Shown here: piece by piece, positions 9,668 through 18,623 of the stretch
Numbering within the stretch: position 1 is the first letter of the stretch
Layout: the number at the start of each line of letters is the position of its first letter
Program-made: the position numbers and the translations under genes
NCBI RefSeq assembly: GCF_033097365.1
Contig: NZ_AP028461.1
Location: forward strand, 10,939,501 to 11,003,500
Origin: Actinoplanes sichuanensis
Lineage (GTDB): Bacteria; Actinomycetota; Actinomycetes; Mycobacteriales; Micromonosporaceae
DNA length: 64,000 nt
Direction: 5' to 3'
Notes under the pieces: model-generated
What the model was told of the DNA's origin: nothing
Seen by the model: only the letters and a program-made list of their open reading frames with translations
The model's database searches: none

Positions 9668-10476
9668 CACCCGGAAGCGACCCGCGTCACGCCGCGCACG
9701 AGTCGGTCGAGGAGCGGATCGCCGAGCTCGTCGGGGATGCCGAGGAGAAAATCGCCGCGGAGATCATCGCGGAACACGACCTGCGCCCGGTCACCGAGGA
9801 GAAGCCCGACGACGAGGAGCCCTTCCCGTCGATGAGCGAGCAGATCGCCGAGCAGCTCGGCGGTGTGCGCGGCCTGATCGAGTCGAGCGTCCCGGTGCTC
9901 GCCTTCGTGCTGCTCAACGTGATCCTCAGCCTCGAGGCCCTGGGCCTGGAGAAACGCGAGTCACTGCTCTGGGCGATCATCGGCTCGGTCGGCTCGGCGC
10001 TGGTCATCGGCGGTGTCCGGCTGGCCCGCCGGCAGCCGATCCGGCACGCGGTGAACGGCCTCTTCGGCATCGCGCTCGGCGCCTGGCTCGCGTGGCGTAC
10101 CGGGGATGCCAAGGATTTCTATCTCCCCGGCATCCTGCTCACCTTCGGCCAGGCGGCGGTGTTGCTGGTCTCGGTGGCCTTCCGCAAACCCCTCATCGGG
10201 TACGCCTGGGGCATCATGGCCAACAAGGGCAAACAGGACTGGTTCGAGAATTCCCGGCTGTTCCGGACCTTCCAGTGGCTGACCGTGCTCTGGGCCGTGT
10301 CACTCACCGTCCGCGCCGGTATCCAGTTCGTGCTCTACCTGATGGGCGAGGCGAACGCGATCGGCGTCGTCCGGATCCTGGTCAGCTGGCCGATCTACGC
10401 CGCCACCTTCGCCTTCACCATCTGGGCCGTCCACCGGGTGACGTCAGCCCAGCGGCGGGAGACCCCGGTCGCCTAG
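9664..10476 (+). CDS. DUF3159 family integral membrane protein
   Basis: 270 residues. An acidic soluble N-terminus (about 70 residues) precedes at least five hydrophobic helices, with SSVPVLAFVLLNVILSLEAL, LWAIIGSVGSALVIGGVRLA and a conserved WGIMANKGKQDWFENSRLFR loop. DUF3159 proteins occur next to ceoBC in actinobacteria; function unknown. GTG start inside the GTGA overlap with the OB-fold gene. The last 33 nt overlap the convergent ceoC. Confidence 0.9.
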   Translation: MTPGSDPRHAAHESVEERIAELVGDAEEKIAAEIIAEHDLRPVTEEKPDDEEPFPSMSEQIAEQLGGVRGLIESSVPVLAFVLLNVILSLEALGLEKRESLLWAIIGSVGSALVIGGVRLARRQPIRHAVNGLFGIALGAWLAWRTGDAKDFYLPGILLTFGQAAVLLVSVAFRKPLIGYAWGIMANKGKQDWFENSRLFRTFQWLTVLWAVSLTVRAGIQFVLYLMGEANAIGVVRILVSWPIYAATFAFTIWAVHRVTSAQRRETPVA

Positions 10477-11124
10477 CACCACCGCGCGGACCTGGTCCTC
10501 GACCTCGCTGGTGCACACGAAGATCAGCTCGTCGCCGGCCTCCAGCGGGTCGTCGGGCGTCGGCACCACGACCCGCTTACCGCGCAGGATCGCGACCAGC
10601 GCGGCGTCCCGCGGCATCGGCACCGAGCGCACCGGCTGTCCCTCGTAGGGCGCGTCCTTCGGCAGGGTGATCTCCACCAGGTTCGCCTCGCCCTGCCGGA
10701 AGGTCATCAGCCGGACCAGGTCGCCGACCGTCACCGCCTCCTCGACCAGGGCGGCCATCAGGCGGGGCTTGCTCACCGCCACGTCGACGCCCCACTGCTC
10801 GGTGAACAGCCACTCGTTCTCCGCCCGGTTCACCCGGGCCACCACCCGGGGCACCGCGAACTCGGTCTTCGCCAACAGCGACACGACGAGGTTGGCCTTG
10901 TCGTCGCCGGTCGCCGCGACGACCACGTCACAGCCGGCCAGATCGGCCTCCTCCAGGCTGCTCAGCTCACAGGCGTCGGCGAGCACCCAGCGGGCCTCCG
11001 GCACCCGCTCCGGGCAGAGCTGACGCGGGTGCCGCTCGATCAGCATGACCTCGTGCCCGTTGCCGATCAGCTCCTGGGCGATGGACCGGCCCACATTGCC
11101 GGCTCCCGCGATGGCGATGCGCAC
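10444..11124 (-). CDS. ceoC: TrkA-type potassium uptake regulator (CeoC)
   Basis: 226 residues. N-terminal Rossmann RCK_N domain with the dinucleotide motif GAGNVGRSIA (about 6-15) and acidic strand end MLIERHPRQ; C-terminal RCK_C domain (about 140-220, LVEITLPKDAPYEGQPV...GDELIFVCTS). Such proteins bind NAD(H)/ATP and gate potassium transporters from the cytosol. It lies 2 nt downstream of ceoB in the same operon and is divergent from the KimA-like permease, which suggests the three form one potassium module. Confidence 0.92.
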   Translation of the reverse strand: MRIAIAGAGNVGRSIAQELIGNGHEVMLIERHPRQLCPERVPEARWVLADACELSSLEEADLAGCDVVVAATGDDKANLVVSLLAKTEFAVPRVVARVNRAENEWLFTEQWGVDVAVSKPRLMAALVEEAVTVGDLVRLMTFRQGEANLVEITLPKDAPYEGQPVRSVPMPRDAALVAILRGKRVVVPTPDDPLEAGDELIFVCTSEVEDQVRAVVLGDRGLPPLG

Positions 11125-11126
11125 GG

Positions 11127-11792
11127 TCAGTTCCCTTCCTTGTCAGCGCCCTGGGCGACGTCCAGCACCTGGTCCACGGTCTCGTCGGTGACCAGCATGT
11201 AGACCTGGTCACCGTCCTGCAGGACGGTGGACTGCTGAGCCAGCATGCCCAGCCCGAACCGGGCCATGTAGGCGACCCGCGAGCCGGTCCGGTCCTCGAG
11301 CGACTTGACCGTGCGGCCGATCCAGTCCCGGTGCAGGGGCGTCTCGACGATGCTGACCACGCTGGTCGGGTCGCGGAACACCTCGACCCGCTGGTCCGGC
11401 ACCAGGAACCGGTACATCCGGTCGGCGGCCCAGCGGATCGTGGCGATCGTCGGGATGCCGAGGCGCTCGTAGACCTGCGCGCGGCGGGAGTCGTAGATCC
11501 GGGCCACCACCCGGGAGACACCGAACGTCTCACGGGCCAGTCGGGCCGAGATGATGTTGGAGTTGTCGCCGCTGGAGACTGCGGCGAACGCGTCGGCCCG
11601 CTCGACCCCCGCGGCCCGCATCACATCCCGGTCGAAGCCGATACCGTTCACGGTGACACCACCGAAACCGTCGCCGAGACGGCGGAACGCCTCCGCGTCG
11701 CGATCGATCACGGCGACCTGATGACCCTGGGCGTCGAGCTTCTGGGCCAGCGTCGAACCGAGCCGGCCGCACCCCATGATGACCACGTGCAC
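11127..11792 (-). CDS. ceoB: TrkA-type potassium uptake regulator (CeoB)
   Basis: 221 residues. RCK_N domain with MGCGRLGSTLAQ (about 6-17) and AVIDRDAEAF, then RCK_C with TVKSLEDRTGSRVAYMARFG. Paralog of the adjacent ceoC; the tandem pair is typical of actinobacteria. The GTG at 11792 (VHVVIMGCG) is preferred over upstream in-frame starts because GGGAGGG precedes it and the Rossmann strand should be at the N-terminus. Confidence 0.92.
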   Translation of the reverse strand: MHVVIMGCGRLGSTLAQKLDAQGHQVAVIDRDAEAFRRLGDGFGGVTVNGIGFDRDVMRAAGVERADAFAAVSSGDNSNIISARLARETFGVSRVVARIYDSRRAQVYERLGIPTIATIRWAADRMYRFLVPDQRVEVFRDPTSVVSIVETPLHRDWIGRTVKSLEDRTGSRVAYMARFGLGMLAQQSTVLQDGDQVYMLVTDETVDQVLDVAQGADKEGN

Positions 11793-11891
11793 GGTTCGTG
11801 CCCTCCCGAATCTGTACGGACCAGTGTGAGCCTGCCATGCCCCGCGCAGGGACGCTGTCCGGGGCGGGCCACGCGCCGAAAGGTCCGCCCG

Positions 11892-11897
11892 TACGCT
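11892..11897 (+). promoter_or_regulatory. Possible leaderless -10 for the KimA-like permease
   Basis: TACGCT followed by 8 nt and the GTG at 11906; no Shine-Dalgarno is visible. Confidence 0.4.
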
Positions 11898-11905
11898 TGG
11901 CACTC

Positions 11906-13936
11906 GTGGCAAGTACCACCTCTCTAGCCAAACGGCTGCTGCTCGGCCGGCCGTTCCGCTCGGACAAGCTGCAGCACACGCTGCTGCCCAAGCGGATCGC
12001 GCTTCCGGTCTTCGCGAGCGACGCGCTCTCCAGCGTGGCGTACGCGCCCGACGAGATCCTGCTGACGCTCTCGATCGCCGGCGCGGCCGCCTACATGTAT
12101 TCGCCCTGGGTGACGCTCGCGGTGGCGGTGGTCATGGTGACGGTGGTCGCCAGCTACCGGCAGAACGTGTACGCCTACCCGTCCGGCGGCGGTGACTACG
12201 AGGTGGCCACGGTCAACCTCGGGCCCAAGGCCGGCCTCGGCGTGGCCAGCGCGCTGCTGGTCGACTACATCCTCACGGTCGCGGTGTCGATCTCGTCCGG
12301 GGTGAGCAACCTCGGCTCGGTGGTCCCCTGGGTGGCCGAGCACAAGGTCGTCATCGCCATCATCGCGATCGTCCTGCTGAGCGCGCTCAACCTGCGTGGG
12401 CTCCGGGAGTCGGGGGCGGCGTTCGCCGTACCCACCTATCTCTTCATCATCGTGATCGTCGGGATGATCCTCACCGGCCTGGTCCGGGTCTTCCTCCTCG
12501 GCGACGACCTGCGGGCGCCGAGCGCGGACCTGACGATCGTCGCCGAGGAGGACCATCTCAGCCAGTTCGCCTTCGCGTTCCTGCTGCTCCGGACGTTCTC
12601 GTCGGGCTGCGCGGCGCTCACCGGTGTGGAGGCGATCTCCAACGGGGTGCCCGCCTTCAAGAAGCCGAAGAGCAAGAACGCGGCGACCACCCTGCTGCTG
12701 CTCGGCGGCCTGTCGATCGTGATGCTCTACGGCATCATCCTGCTGGCCCAGGCGACCCACCTGAAGTTCGTGGAGAACCCGACGCTGCAGATCATCCCGA
12801 ACGAGGCCTCCGAGGGGTACGTCCAGAAGACCGTCACCACCCAGCTCGCCGAGACCGTCTTCGGCAGCGGGTCGGTCCTGCTCTACCTGGTCGGCGCGGT
12901 CACCGCGCTGATCCTGTTCCTGGCCGCGAACACCGCCTTCAACGGCTTCCCGGTGCTCGGCTCGATCCTCGCCCAGGACCGGTATCTGCCCCGCCAGCTG
13001 CACACCCGTGGTGACCGGCTGGCGTTCAGCAACGGCATCCTCTTCCTCGCGGTCGCCGCGATCGTGCTGATCGTGGCCTTCGAGGCCGAGGTCACCCGGC
13101 TCATCCAGCTCTACATCGTGGGCGTGTTCGTGTCGTTCACGCTCTCCCAGCTCGGCATGATCAGACACTGGAACCGGCTGCTGCGTACCCAGCGGGATCC
13201 GCAGCGCCGCCGCCAGATGTTCCGCTCCCGGGCGATCAACACCTTCGGCATGGTGCTCACCGGCGCCGTCCTGATCGTCGTCCTGATCACGAAGTTCCTG
13301 CTCGGCGCGTGGATCGCGATCGCCGCCATGATCGTCATCTACGGTCTGATGGTGGCCATCCACAGGCACTACACCCGCGTCGCCGAAGAGCTCAAACCGA
13401 CCGACGAGCGGCCCGTCCTGCCCTCCCGCAACCACGCGATCGTGCTGGTCAGCAAGGTGCACCAGCCGACCCTGCGGGCGCTCGCCTACGCACAGGCGAC
13501 CCGGCCGGACACGCTCACCGCGGTCACCGTGAACGTCGACGACAACGACACCCGCGGCATCCAGGCCGAATGGGAGCGCCGGCAGCTGCCCGTGCCGCTC
13601 ACCGTGGTCGACTCGCCGTACCGGGAGATCACCCGGCCGATCATCGACTTCGTGAAGAACACCCGCCGCGCCTCACCCCGCGACGTGGTCACCGTCTTCG
13701 TCCCCGAGTACGTGGTCGGCCGTTGGTGGGAGAACCTGCTGCACAACCAGAGCGCCCTGCGGATCAAGGGCCGGCTGCTCTTCGAACAGGGTGTGATGGT
13801 GGTCAGCGTGCCGTGGCAGCTGCGGTCCAGCCAGGACCGCAACCTCGACCGGATGGACCGGGTGCTCAGCCAGGCGCCCGCCCGCGGCCCCCGCGCCCAG
13901 GGCGGCCTCGAATCCGAGGACGGTGACCGGTCGTGA
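11906..13936 (+). CDS. APC-superfamily permease, KimA-like potassium importer
   Basis: 676 residues. The N-terminal region LPKRIALPVFASDALSSVAYAPDEIL and about twelve hydrophobic helices (about 45-500) match the KimA/YdaO branch of APC permeases. A soluble C-terminal USP-like domain (about 520-660, HAIVLVSKVHQPTLRALAYA, then VFVPEYVVGRWWENLLHNQS) is the other family hallmark. KimA proteins import K+ with protons; the adjacent ceoB/ceoC regulators fit that role here. The GTG at 11906 was chosen from the conserved N-terminus. Overlaps the next start by 4 nt. Confidence 0.82.
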   Translation: MASTTSLAKRLLLGRPFRSDKLQHTLLPKRIALPVFASDALSSVAYAPDEILLTLSIAGAAAYMYSPWVTLAVAVVMVTVVASYRQNVYAYPSGGGDYEVATVNLGPKAGLGVASALLVDYILTVAVSISSGVSNLGSVVPWVAEHKVVIAIIAIVLLSALNLRGLRESGAAFAVPTYLFIIVIVGMILTGLVRVFLLGDDLRAPSADLTIVAEEDHLSQFAFAFLLLRTFSSGCAALTGVEAISNGVPAFKKPKSKNAATTLLLLGGLSIVMLYGIILLAQATHLKFVENPTLQIIPNEASEGYVQKTVTTQLAETVFGSGSVLLYLVGAVTALILFLAANTAFNGFPVLGSILAQDRYLPRQLHTRGDRLAFSNGILFLAVAAIVLIVAFEAEVTRLIQLYIVGVFVSFTLSQLGMIRHWNRLLRTQRDPQRRRQMFRSRAINTFGMVLTGAVLIVVLITKFLLGAWIAIAAMIVIYGLMVAIHRHYTRVAEELKPTDERPVLPSRNHAIVLVSKVHQPTLRALAYAQATRPDTLTAVTVNVDDNDTRGIQAEWERRQLPVPLTVVDSPYREITRPIIDFVKNTRRASPRDVVTVFVPEYVVGRWWENLLHNQSALRIKGRLLFEQGVMVVSVPWQLRSSQDRNLDRMDRVLSQAPARGPRAQGGLESEDGDRS

Positions 13937-15279
13937 GCGTCGCCCCTTCGTCCGCCGGCGCTTCCGCCACTTCCGACACCGAGGATCTCGTCGAGGGTGA
14001 CCGGGTCGAGGTCGTCGTGGGCGCGCCCGCGCACGGCGGCCACTGCGTCGCCCGGATCGGCGGCCCGCACGGCCGGGTCGTCTTCGTCAGGCACGCGCTG
14101 CCCGGCGAACGCGTCACCGCCGAGATCACCGAGATCCATCGCGGCTACCTCCGGGCCGACGCGGTGGAGATCCACGAGGCCTCGCCGGATCGGGTCACCC
14201 CACCCTGCCCGCACGCCCGGCCCGGCGGCTGCGGCGGCTGCGACCTCCAACACGCCTCCGGCGAGGCACAGCTGCGGTGGAAGACCGAGGTGGTCCGGGA
14301 ACAGCTGGTCCGGCTGGCCGGCCTCGACCCCGATCATCTGGTACGGGTGGAAGCACTGCCGCCACCGCTGGACCGTCCCGGTGACGACCCGGGGCAACTG
14401 CTCGGATGGCGCAGCCGGATCCGGTACGCGATCGACGCCGCCGGCCGCCCCGGGCTGCTTCAGCACCGGTCGCACCAGGTGGTGCCGATCGACCGCTGCC
14501 GGATCGCGCACCCCGCCATCCAGGCGCTCGACGTGCTCGCCAACGACTGGCCCAATGTCGACGCGCTGCAGGCGGTCGCGTCCACCGGCGGCGACGTCGC
14601 GGTCCTCGGCCGCCCGTCCGGATCGGCCGGCCCGGCACCCGACGACGACCTCACCGATGCCCCCGAGGGCGGCCCGCTGTTTCGGCTCTCCGGCCCGCCC
14701 GAGGTGATCGAACTCGCCGCCGGCCGCGCGTGGCGGATCCCGCCGCAGGGGTTCTGGCAGGTCCACCCGTCGGCCGCGGACACACTGGTCAACGCCGTGC
14801 TGGAGATGCTCCGGCCGGCCGCCGGAGAGATCGCTTGGGACCTCTACGGCGGCGCCGGTCTGTTCGCCGCCGCCGTGGCCGAACGCACCGGCGGCCGGGT
14901 CACCGTCGTCGAATCGTCCCCGACCGGGGTGGCCGCGGCCCGGGCCAACCTCGCCGGGCTGATCGGCTCCGACGGCCGCCCGCAGGCCGAGATCGTCGAG
15001 GCGCGGGTCGACGTGGCGCTGGCCCGGCGACGGGTGACCGGCCCGGTCGATCTGGTCGTGCTCGACCCGCCCCGGTCCGGCGCCGGTGCCCGGGTGGTCC
15101 GGGCGCTGGCCGCGGCCCGCCCACGGGCGATCGCCTATGTGGCGTGCGATCCGGCGGCCCTGGCCCGCGACCTGAAGACGTTCGTGTCGCTGGGCTGGCG
15201 CCTGGAGAAGCTACGGGCGTTCGACTGCTTCCCGATGACCCAGCACATCGAATGCGTGGCCCACCTGGTCCCGGCCTGA
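13933..15279 (+). CDS. TRAM-domain class I SAM-dependent RNA methyltransferase (RumA/TrmA family)
   Basis: 448 residues. N-terminal TRAM RNA-binding domain (about 20-80, GDRVEVVVGAPAHGGHCVAR), then a cysteine cluster CPHARPGGCGGC that probably holds an iron-sulfur centre, then the methyltransferase with SAM loop DLYGGAGLFAAAVAER, the VVLDPPRSGAG motif and YVACDPAALARDL with the catalytic-type cysteine. Predicted to make 5-methyluridine in rRNA or tRNA; which base is modified cannot be told. GTG start overlapping the permease stop, so probably cotranscribed. Confidence 0.9.
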   Translation: MSVAPSSAGASATSDTEDLVEGDRVEVVVGAPAHGGHCVARIGGPHGRVVFVRHALPGERVTAEITEIHRGYLRADAVEIHEASPDRVTPPCPHARPGGCGGCDLQHASGEAQLRWKTEVVREQLVRLAGLDPDHLVRVEALPPPLDRPGDDPGQLLGWRSRIRYAIDAAGRPGLLQHRSHQVVPIDRCRIAHPAIQALDVLANDWPNVDALQAVASTGGDVAVLGRPSGSAGPAPDDDLTDAPEGGPLFRLSGPPEVIELAAGRAWRIPPQGFWQVHPSAADTLVNAVLEMLRPAAGEIAWDLYGGAGLFAAAVAERTGGRVTVVESSPTGVAAARANLAGLIGSDGRPQAEIVEARVDVALARRRVTGPVDLVVLDPPRSGAGARVVRALAAARPRAIAYVACDPAALARDLKTFVSLGWRLEKLRAFDCFPMTQHIECVAHLVPA

Positions 15280-15286
15280 CGTCCAG

Positions 15287-15304
15287 CGGCCGGTCTCCCG
15301 GCCG
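15287..15304 (+). terminator. Weak hairpin after the RNA methyltransferase gene
   Basis: CGGCCGG-TCTC-CCGGCCG, 7-bp stem with a 4-nt loop, 8 nt past the stop and without a T-run. The rest of 15305-15571 is GC-rich and shows nothing recognisable. Confidence 0.35.
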
Positions 15305-15571
15305 GCATTCAGACCTGTCCCCGCAGTTGGGACGTCCCGGCCGGTGCTCAGGGCTGGCACCGCGCCGCGGTGACAGCCTGAGGATCAGCTGCTGGGGTGA
15401 GCCGGCGCCGAGAGGCCTCGGAGCCGGGTGGGGCGGTGACAGCCCGGTCGGCCGGTCGGTGACGGGCGGATCAGCCCGGCGGGCGCGTTTCGGCCCGGAA
15501 GGGGCAGCCACCTCGCGTAGCGCGGGCGGGGCGGGGTGGCTGCGGTTGAGGGCGGCCCACGGCGTACCGAA

Positions 15572-16432
15572 TCAGGGGTTGGCCCTTTCGGCGGCGGCCA
15601 CCGCGTTGCGGAAGAGCATCGCGACCGTCGTCGGGCCCACGCCACCGACCCGTGGGGTGATGGCTCCGGCCACCTCGGCGCACGACTCCTCGACGTCCGG
15701 CAGCAGGCGGCGGCCCTCGTAGCGGACGCCGGCACCGATCACCACCGAGCCGGGCTTGACGTGTTCCGGCTTGACGATGCCGGGGACGCCGACGGCGGCG
15801 ATCAGGATGTCGGCGCGCTGGGCGTAACGCGGCCAGTCCTTGACGCCGGTGTGCACGACGGTGACCGCGGCGTTGGCGGTCGGCCGTTTCTGGGCGAGGA
15901 GCATGGCGAGCGGGCGGCCGAGGGTGGCGCCCCGGCCGAGGATGACCACCTCGCGGCCGGAGACCTCGACGCCGTGGAAGGCGAGCAGCGCCTCGATGCC
16001 GGCCGGGGTGCAGGGCAGCGGGCCGGGCAGGCCGACGGCGAGGCGGCCCATGTTGAGCGGGTGCATACCGTCGACGTCCTTGTCGGGGTCGAGGGTCTGC
16101 AGGGCCGCGTCGTAGTCCAGGTGGGCCGGGATCGGGTACTGGATGAGGACGCCGTGCACGTCGGAGTCGTCGTTGTAGGCGGAGATGACCTTGAGTAGGT
16201 CGGCCTGGGTGACGTCGCCGCTGAGGTGCTCGTGCGGGGACTCGAAGCCGAGCTCGGCGGCCTGCTTCTGCTTGATCCGGATGTAGCCCGCGGAGGCGTC
16301 GTCGTCACCGACCAGGATGGTGGCGAGGCTGGGCCGGATCCCGCGGTCCTTCAGCTTGGCGACCCGGGCCTTGACGTCGTCGAGGACCGCCTCGGCGACC
16401 GGAGCGCCGGGCAGGAGACGAGCAGTGGACAT
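15572..16432 (-). CDS. folD: Methylenetetrahydrofolate dehydrogenase/cyclohydrolase (FolD), divergent
   Basis: 286 residues. Interconverts 5,10-methylene-, methenyl- and 10-formyl-tetrahydrofolate using NADP. Recognisable motifs: YIRIKQK (catalytic Lys region), PDKDVDGMHPLN, LPCTPAGI, ILGRGATLGRP (nucleotide loop) and GGVGPTT. Two normally conserved sites differ: the usual VQLPLP is IQYPIP, and the usual V(I/L)DVG is VIGAGV. It is therefore a divergent FolD, though the overall fold and length fit. ATG at 16432 with GAGGAG 7 nt upstream. Divergent from dxs. Confidence 0.88.
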   Translation of the reverse strand: MSTARLLPGAPVAEAVLDDVKARVAKLKDRGIRPSLATILVGDDDASAGYIRIKQKQAAELGFESPHEHLSGDVTQADLLKVISAYNDDSDVHGVLIQYPIPAHLDYDAALQTLDPDKDVDGMHPLNMGRLAVGLPGPLPCTPAGIEALLAFHGVEVSGREVVILGRGATLGRPLAMLLAQKRPTANAAVTVVHTGVKDWPRYAQRADILIAAVGVPGIVKPEHVKPGSVVIGAGVRYEGRRLLPDVEESCAEVAGAITPRVGGVGPTTVAMLFRNAVAAAERANP

Positions 16433-16657
16433 GTGTGACTCCTCAGCCGGGAGCCCAGGCGGTCGACTCCGCGTGACGAGCTCCCCGATGGTTCGACCAT
16501 CCCTGTGCCGCCAGTCGCTGCGTGCCCTCCAGGATGCCGGACGGCTTCGCCCGCTGCCCACCCGGGGTGTGGCCGTACACCGGTCGGGGGAGGTCGCGAT
16601 TGTGTGGAGGAATGGTGACGGTCCGTTCGCTCAAGTCGCGTCCGGGCGGCACACGGA

Positions 16658-16663
16658 TAGACT
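16658..16663 (+). promoter_or_regulatory. Leaderless -10 for dxs
   Basis: TAGACT with 8 nt to the ATG at 16672, where no Shine-Dalgarno is present; the intervening bases are a C/T run. Confidence 0.5.
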
Positions 16664-16671
16664 CTTCCCCC

Positions 16672-18582
16672 ATGAGCGACTCCCCCTCGACCCCGGCCGG
16701 CCTGCTGACCAGCATCACCAATCCGGGTGATCTGAAGCGACTGACCGCGGAGCAGCTGACCCTGCTCGCGGCCGAGATCCGTGACTTCCTCGTCGCCAAG
16801 GTGTCGCGGACCGGGGGCCACCTCGGTCCCAACCTGGGTGTGGTCGAGATGACCCTGGCCATGCACCGGGTCTTCGACTCCCCGCGCGACAAGATCCTCT
16901 TCGACACCGGCCACCAGTCGTATGTCCACAAGATCGTGACCGGCCGGCAGGACGGCTTCGATCTGCTCCGCCAGCGTGGTGGCCTCACCGGCTACCCGAG
17001 CCAGGCGGAGAGCGAGCACGACCTGATCGAGAATTCGCACGCCTCCACCGCCCTGTCCTACGCCGACGGTCTGGCCAAGGCGTTCGCACTGCGCGGTGAG
17101 GACCGTCACGTGGTCGCGGTCGTCGGTGACGGCGCGCTGACCGGTGGCATGTGCTGGGAGGCGCTCAACAACATCGCGGCCACGCGCAACCGTCTGGTGA
17201 TCGTGGTCAACGACAACGGTCGCTCGTATGCGCCGACCATCGGCGGTCTCGCCGACCACCTGTCCACGCTGCGCCTCAACCCGGGTTACGAGAAGGTGCT
17301 CGACCTGGTCAAGGACGCGCTGGGCCAGACCCCGGTGGTGGGCAAGCCGGTCTTCGAGGTGCTGCACGCGGTCAAGAAGGGCATCAAGGACGCGGTCAGC
17401 CCGCAGCCGATGTTCGAGGACCTCGGCCTGAAATACATCGGGCCGGTGGACGGTCACGACCAGCAGGCCATGGAGTCGGCGCTGCGGCGGGCCAAGGGCT
17501 TCAACGCGCCCGTCATCGTGCACGCGGTGACCCGCAAGGGCTACGGCTACCGGCCGGCCGAGCAGGACGAGGCGGACTGCCTGCACGGCCCGGGCGCGTT
17601 CGACCCGCAGACCGGCGCGCTGACCGCCAAGCCGTCGCTGAAGTGGACCGCGGTCTTCGCCGACGAGCTGGTCCGGATCGCCGACGAGCGGCTGGACGTG
17701 GTGGGCATCACGGCCGCGATGGCCGAGCCGACCGGCATCGCCGAGCTGGCCAAGAAGTATCCGGAGCGCACCTACGACGTGGGCATCGCCGAGCAGCACG
17801 CCGCGACGTCGGCGGCCGGTCTCGCGATGGGCGGCCTGCACCCGGTGGTCGCGGTCTACGCCACCTTCCTGAACCGGGCTTTCGACCAGGTCCTGCTGGA
17901 CGTGGCGATGCACAACCTGCCGGTGACCTTCGTGCTGGACCGGGCCGGGATCACCGGGCCGGACGGGCCGAGTCACTACGGCATGTGGGACATGAGCGTC
18001 TTCGGTGTGGTGCCGGGGCTGCGGATCGCCGCGCCGCGTGACTCGGCGACGCTGCGTGAGGAGTTGCGCGAGGCGGTCGCGGTCGAGGACGGGCCGACGA
18101 TCGTGCGCTTCCCGACCGGCGCGGTCGCGCCGGACACCCCGGCGATCCGCCGGGTCGGCCAGGTGGACGTGCTCCGCGAGGGCGAAACCCAGGACATCCT
18201 GCTGGTCGCGGTGGGTTCGTTCGTCGGCCTCGCCCTGGAGGCGGCGGAGAAGATCACCGAGCAGGGGTACGGGGTGACCGTCGTCGACCCCCGCTGGGTC
18301 CGTCCGGTGCCGATCGAGCTGACCGGCCTGGCCGCCCAGCACTGGGCGGTCGTGACGCTGGAGGACGGGGTGCGGGCCGGCGGTGTCGGCGACGCGGTGG
18401 CGAGCGCCCTGCGGGACGCGGGTGTGTCCACGCCGCTGCGTGACTTCGGCGTGCCGGTGGGCTTCCACCCGCACGGCACCCGCGCCGAGATCCTCGCCTC
18501 GCTCGGCCTCACCTCGCAGGATGTGGCCCGCGAGGTGGTCGGGTTCGTGTCCCGTCTCGCGGAGCCTGACATCCGGGTCTGA
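16672..18582 (+). CDS. dxs: 1-deoxy-D-xylulose-5-phosphate synthase
   Basis: 636 residues, full length. Thiamine-diphosphate enzyme that condenses pyruvate and glyceraldehyde-3-phosphate, the entry step of the MEP isoprenoid pathway. Seen: [18 protein letters not shown], the ThDP/Mg site [31 protein letters not shown], the transketolase Pyr domain with DVGIAEQHA (catalytic Glu) and [15 protein letters not shown]. In mycobacteria too dxs lies in the sigA-hemE region. Probably translated from a leaderless mRNA. Confidence 0.97.
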   Translation: MSDSPSTPAGLLTSITNPGDLKRLTAEQLTLLAAEIRDFLVAKVSRTGGHLGPNLGVVEMTLAMHRVFDSPRDKILFDTGHQSYVHKIVTGRQDGFDLLRQRGGLTGYPSQAESEHDLIENSHASTALSYADGLAKAFALRGEDRHVVAVVGDGALTGGMCWEALNNIAATRNRLVIVVNDNGRSYAPTIGGLADHLSTLRLNPGYEKVLDLVKDALGQTPVVGKPVFEVLHAVKKGIKDAVSPQPMFEDLGLKYIGPVDGHDQQAMESALRRAKGFNAPVIVHAVTRKGYGYRPAEQDEADCLHGPGAFDPQTGALTAKPSLKWTAVFADELVRIADERLDVVGITAAMAEPTGIAELAKKYPERTYDVGIAEQHAATSAAGLAMGGLHPVVAVYATFLNRAFDQVLLDVAMHNLPVTFVLDRAGITGPDGPSHYGMWDMSVFGVVPGLRIAAPRDSATLREELREAVAVEDGPTIVRFPTGAVAPDTPAIRRVGQVDVLREGETQDILLVAVGSFVGLALEAAEKITEQGYGVTVVDPRWVRPVPIELTGLAAQHWAVVTLEDGVRAGGVGDAVASALRDAGVSTPLRDFGVPVGFHPHGTRAEILASLGLTSQDVAREVVGFVSRLAEPDIRV

Positions 18583-18611
18583 GCCACTGGGCAACTTCGT
18601 TACTCAAAAGT

Positions 18612-18617
18612 TACCGT
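18612..18617 (+). promoter_or_regulatory. Leaderless -10 for the propeller operon
   Basis: TACCGT followed by 6 nt and the ATG at 18624. It gives the operon its own promoter only 42 nt after the dxs stop. Confidence 0.45.
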
Positions 18618-18623
18618 TGGCGG

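Noticed and set aside
16351..18594. Minus-strand frame of 747 codons opposite dxs
   Set aside because: dxs on the plus strand is unmistakable; the antisense frame has no family motif.
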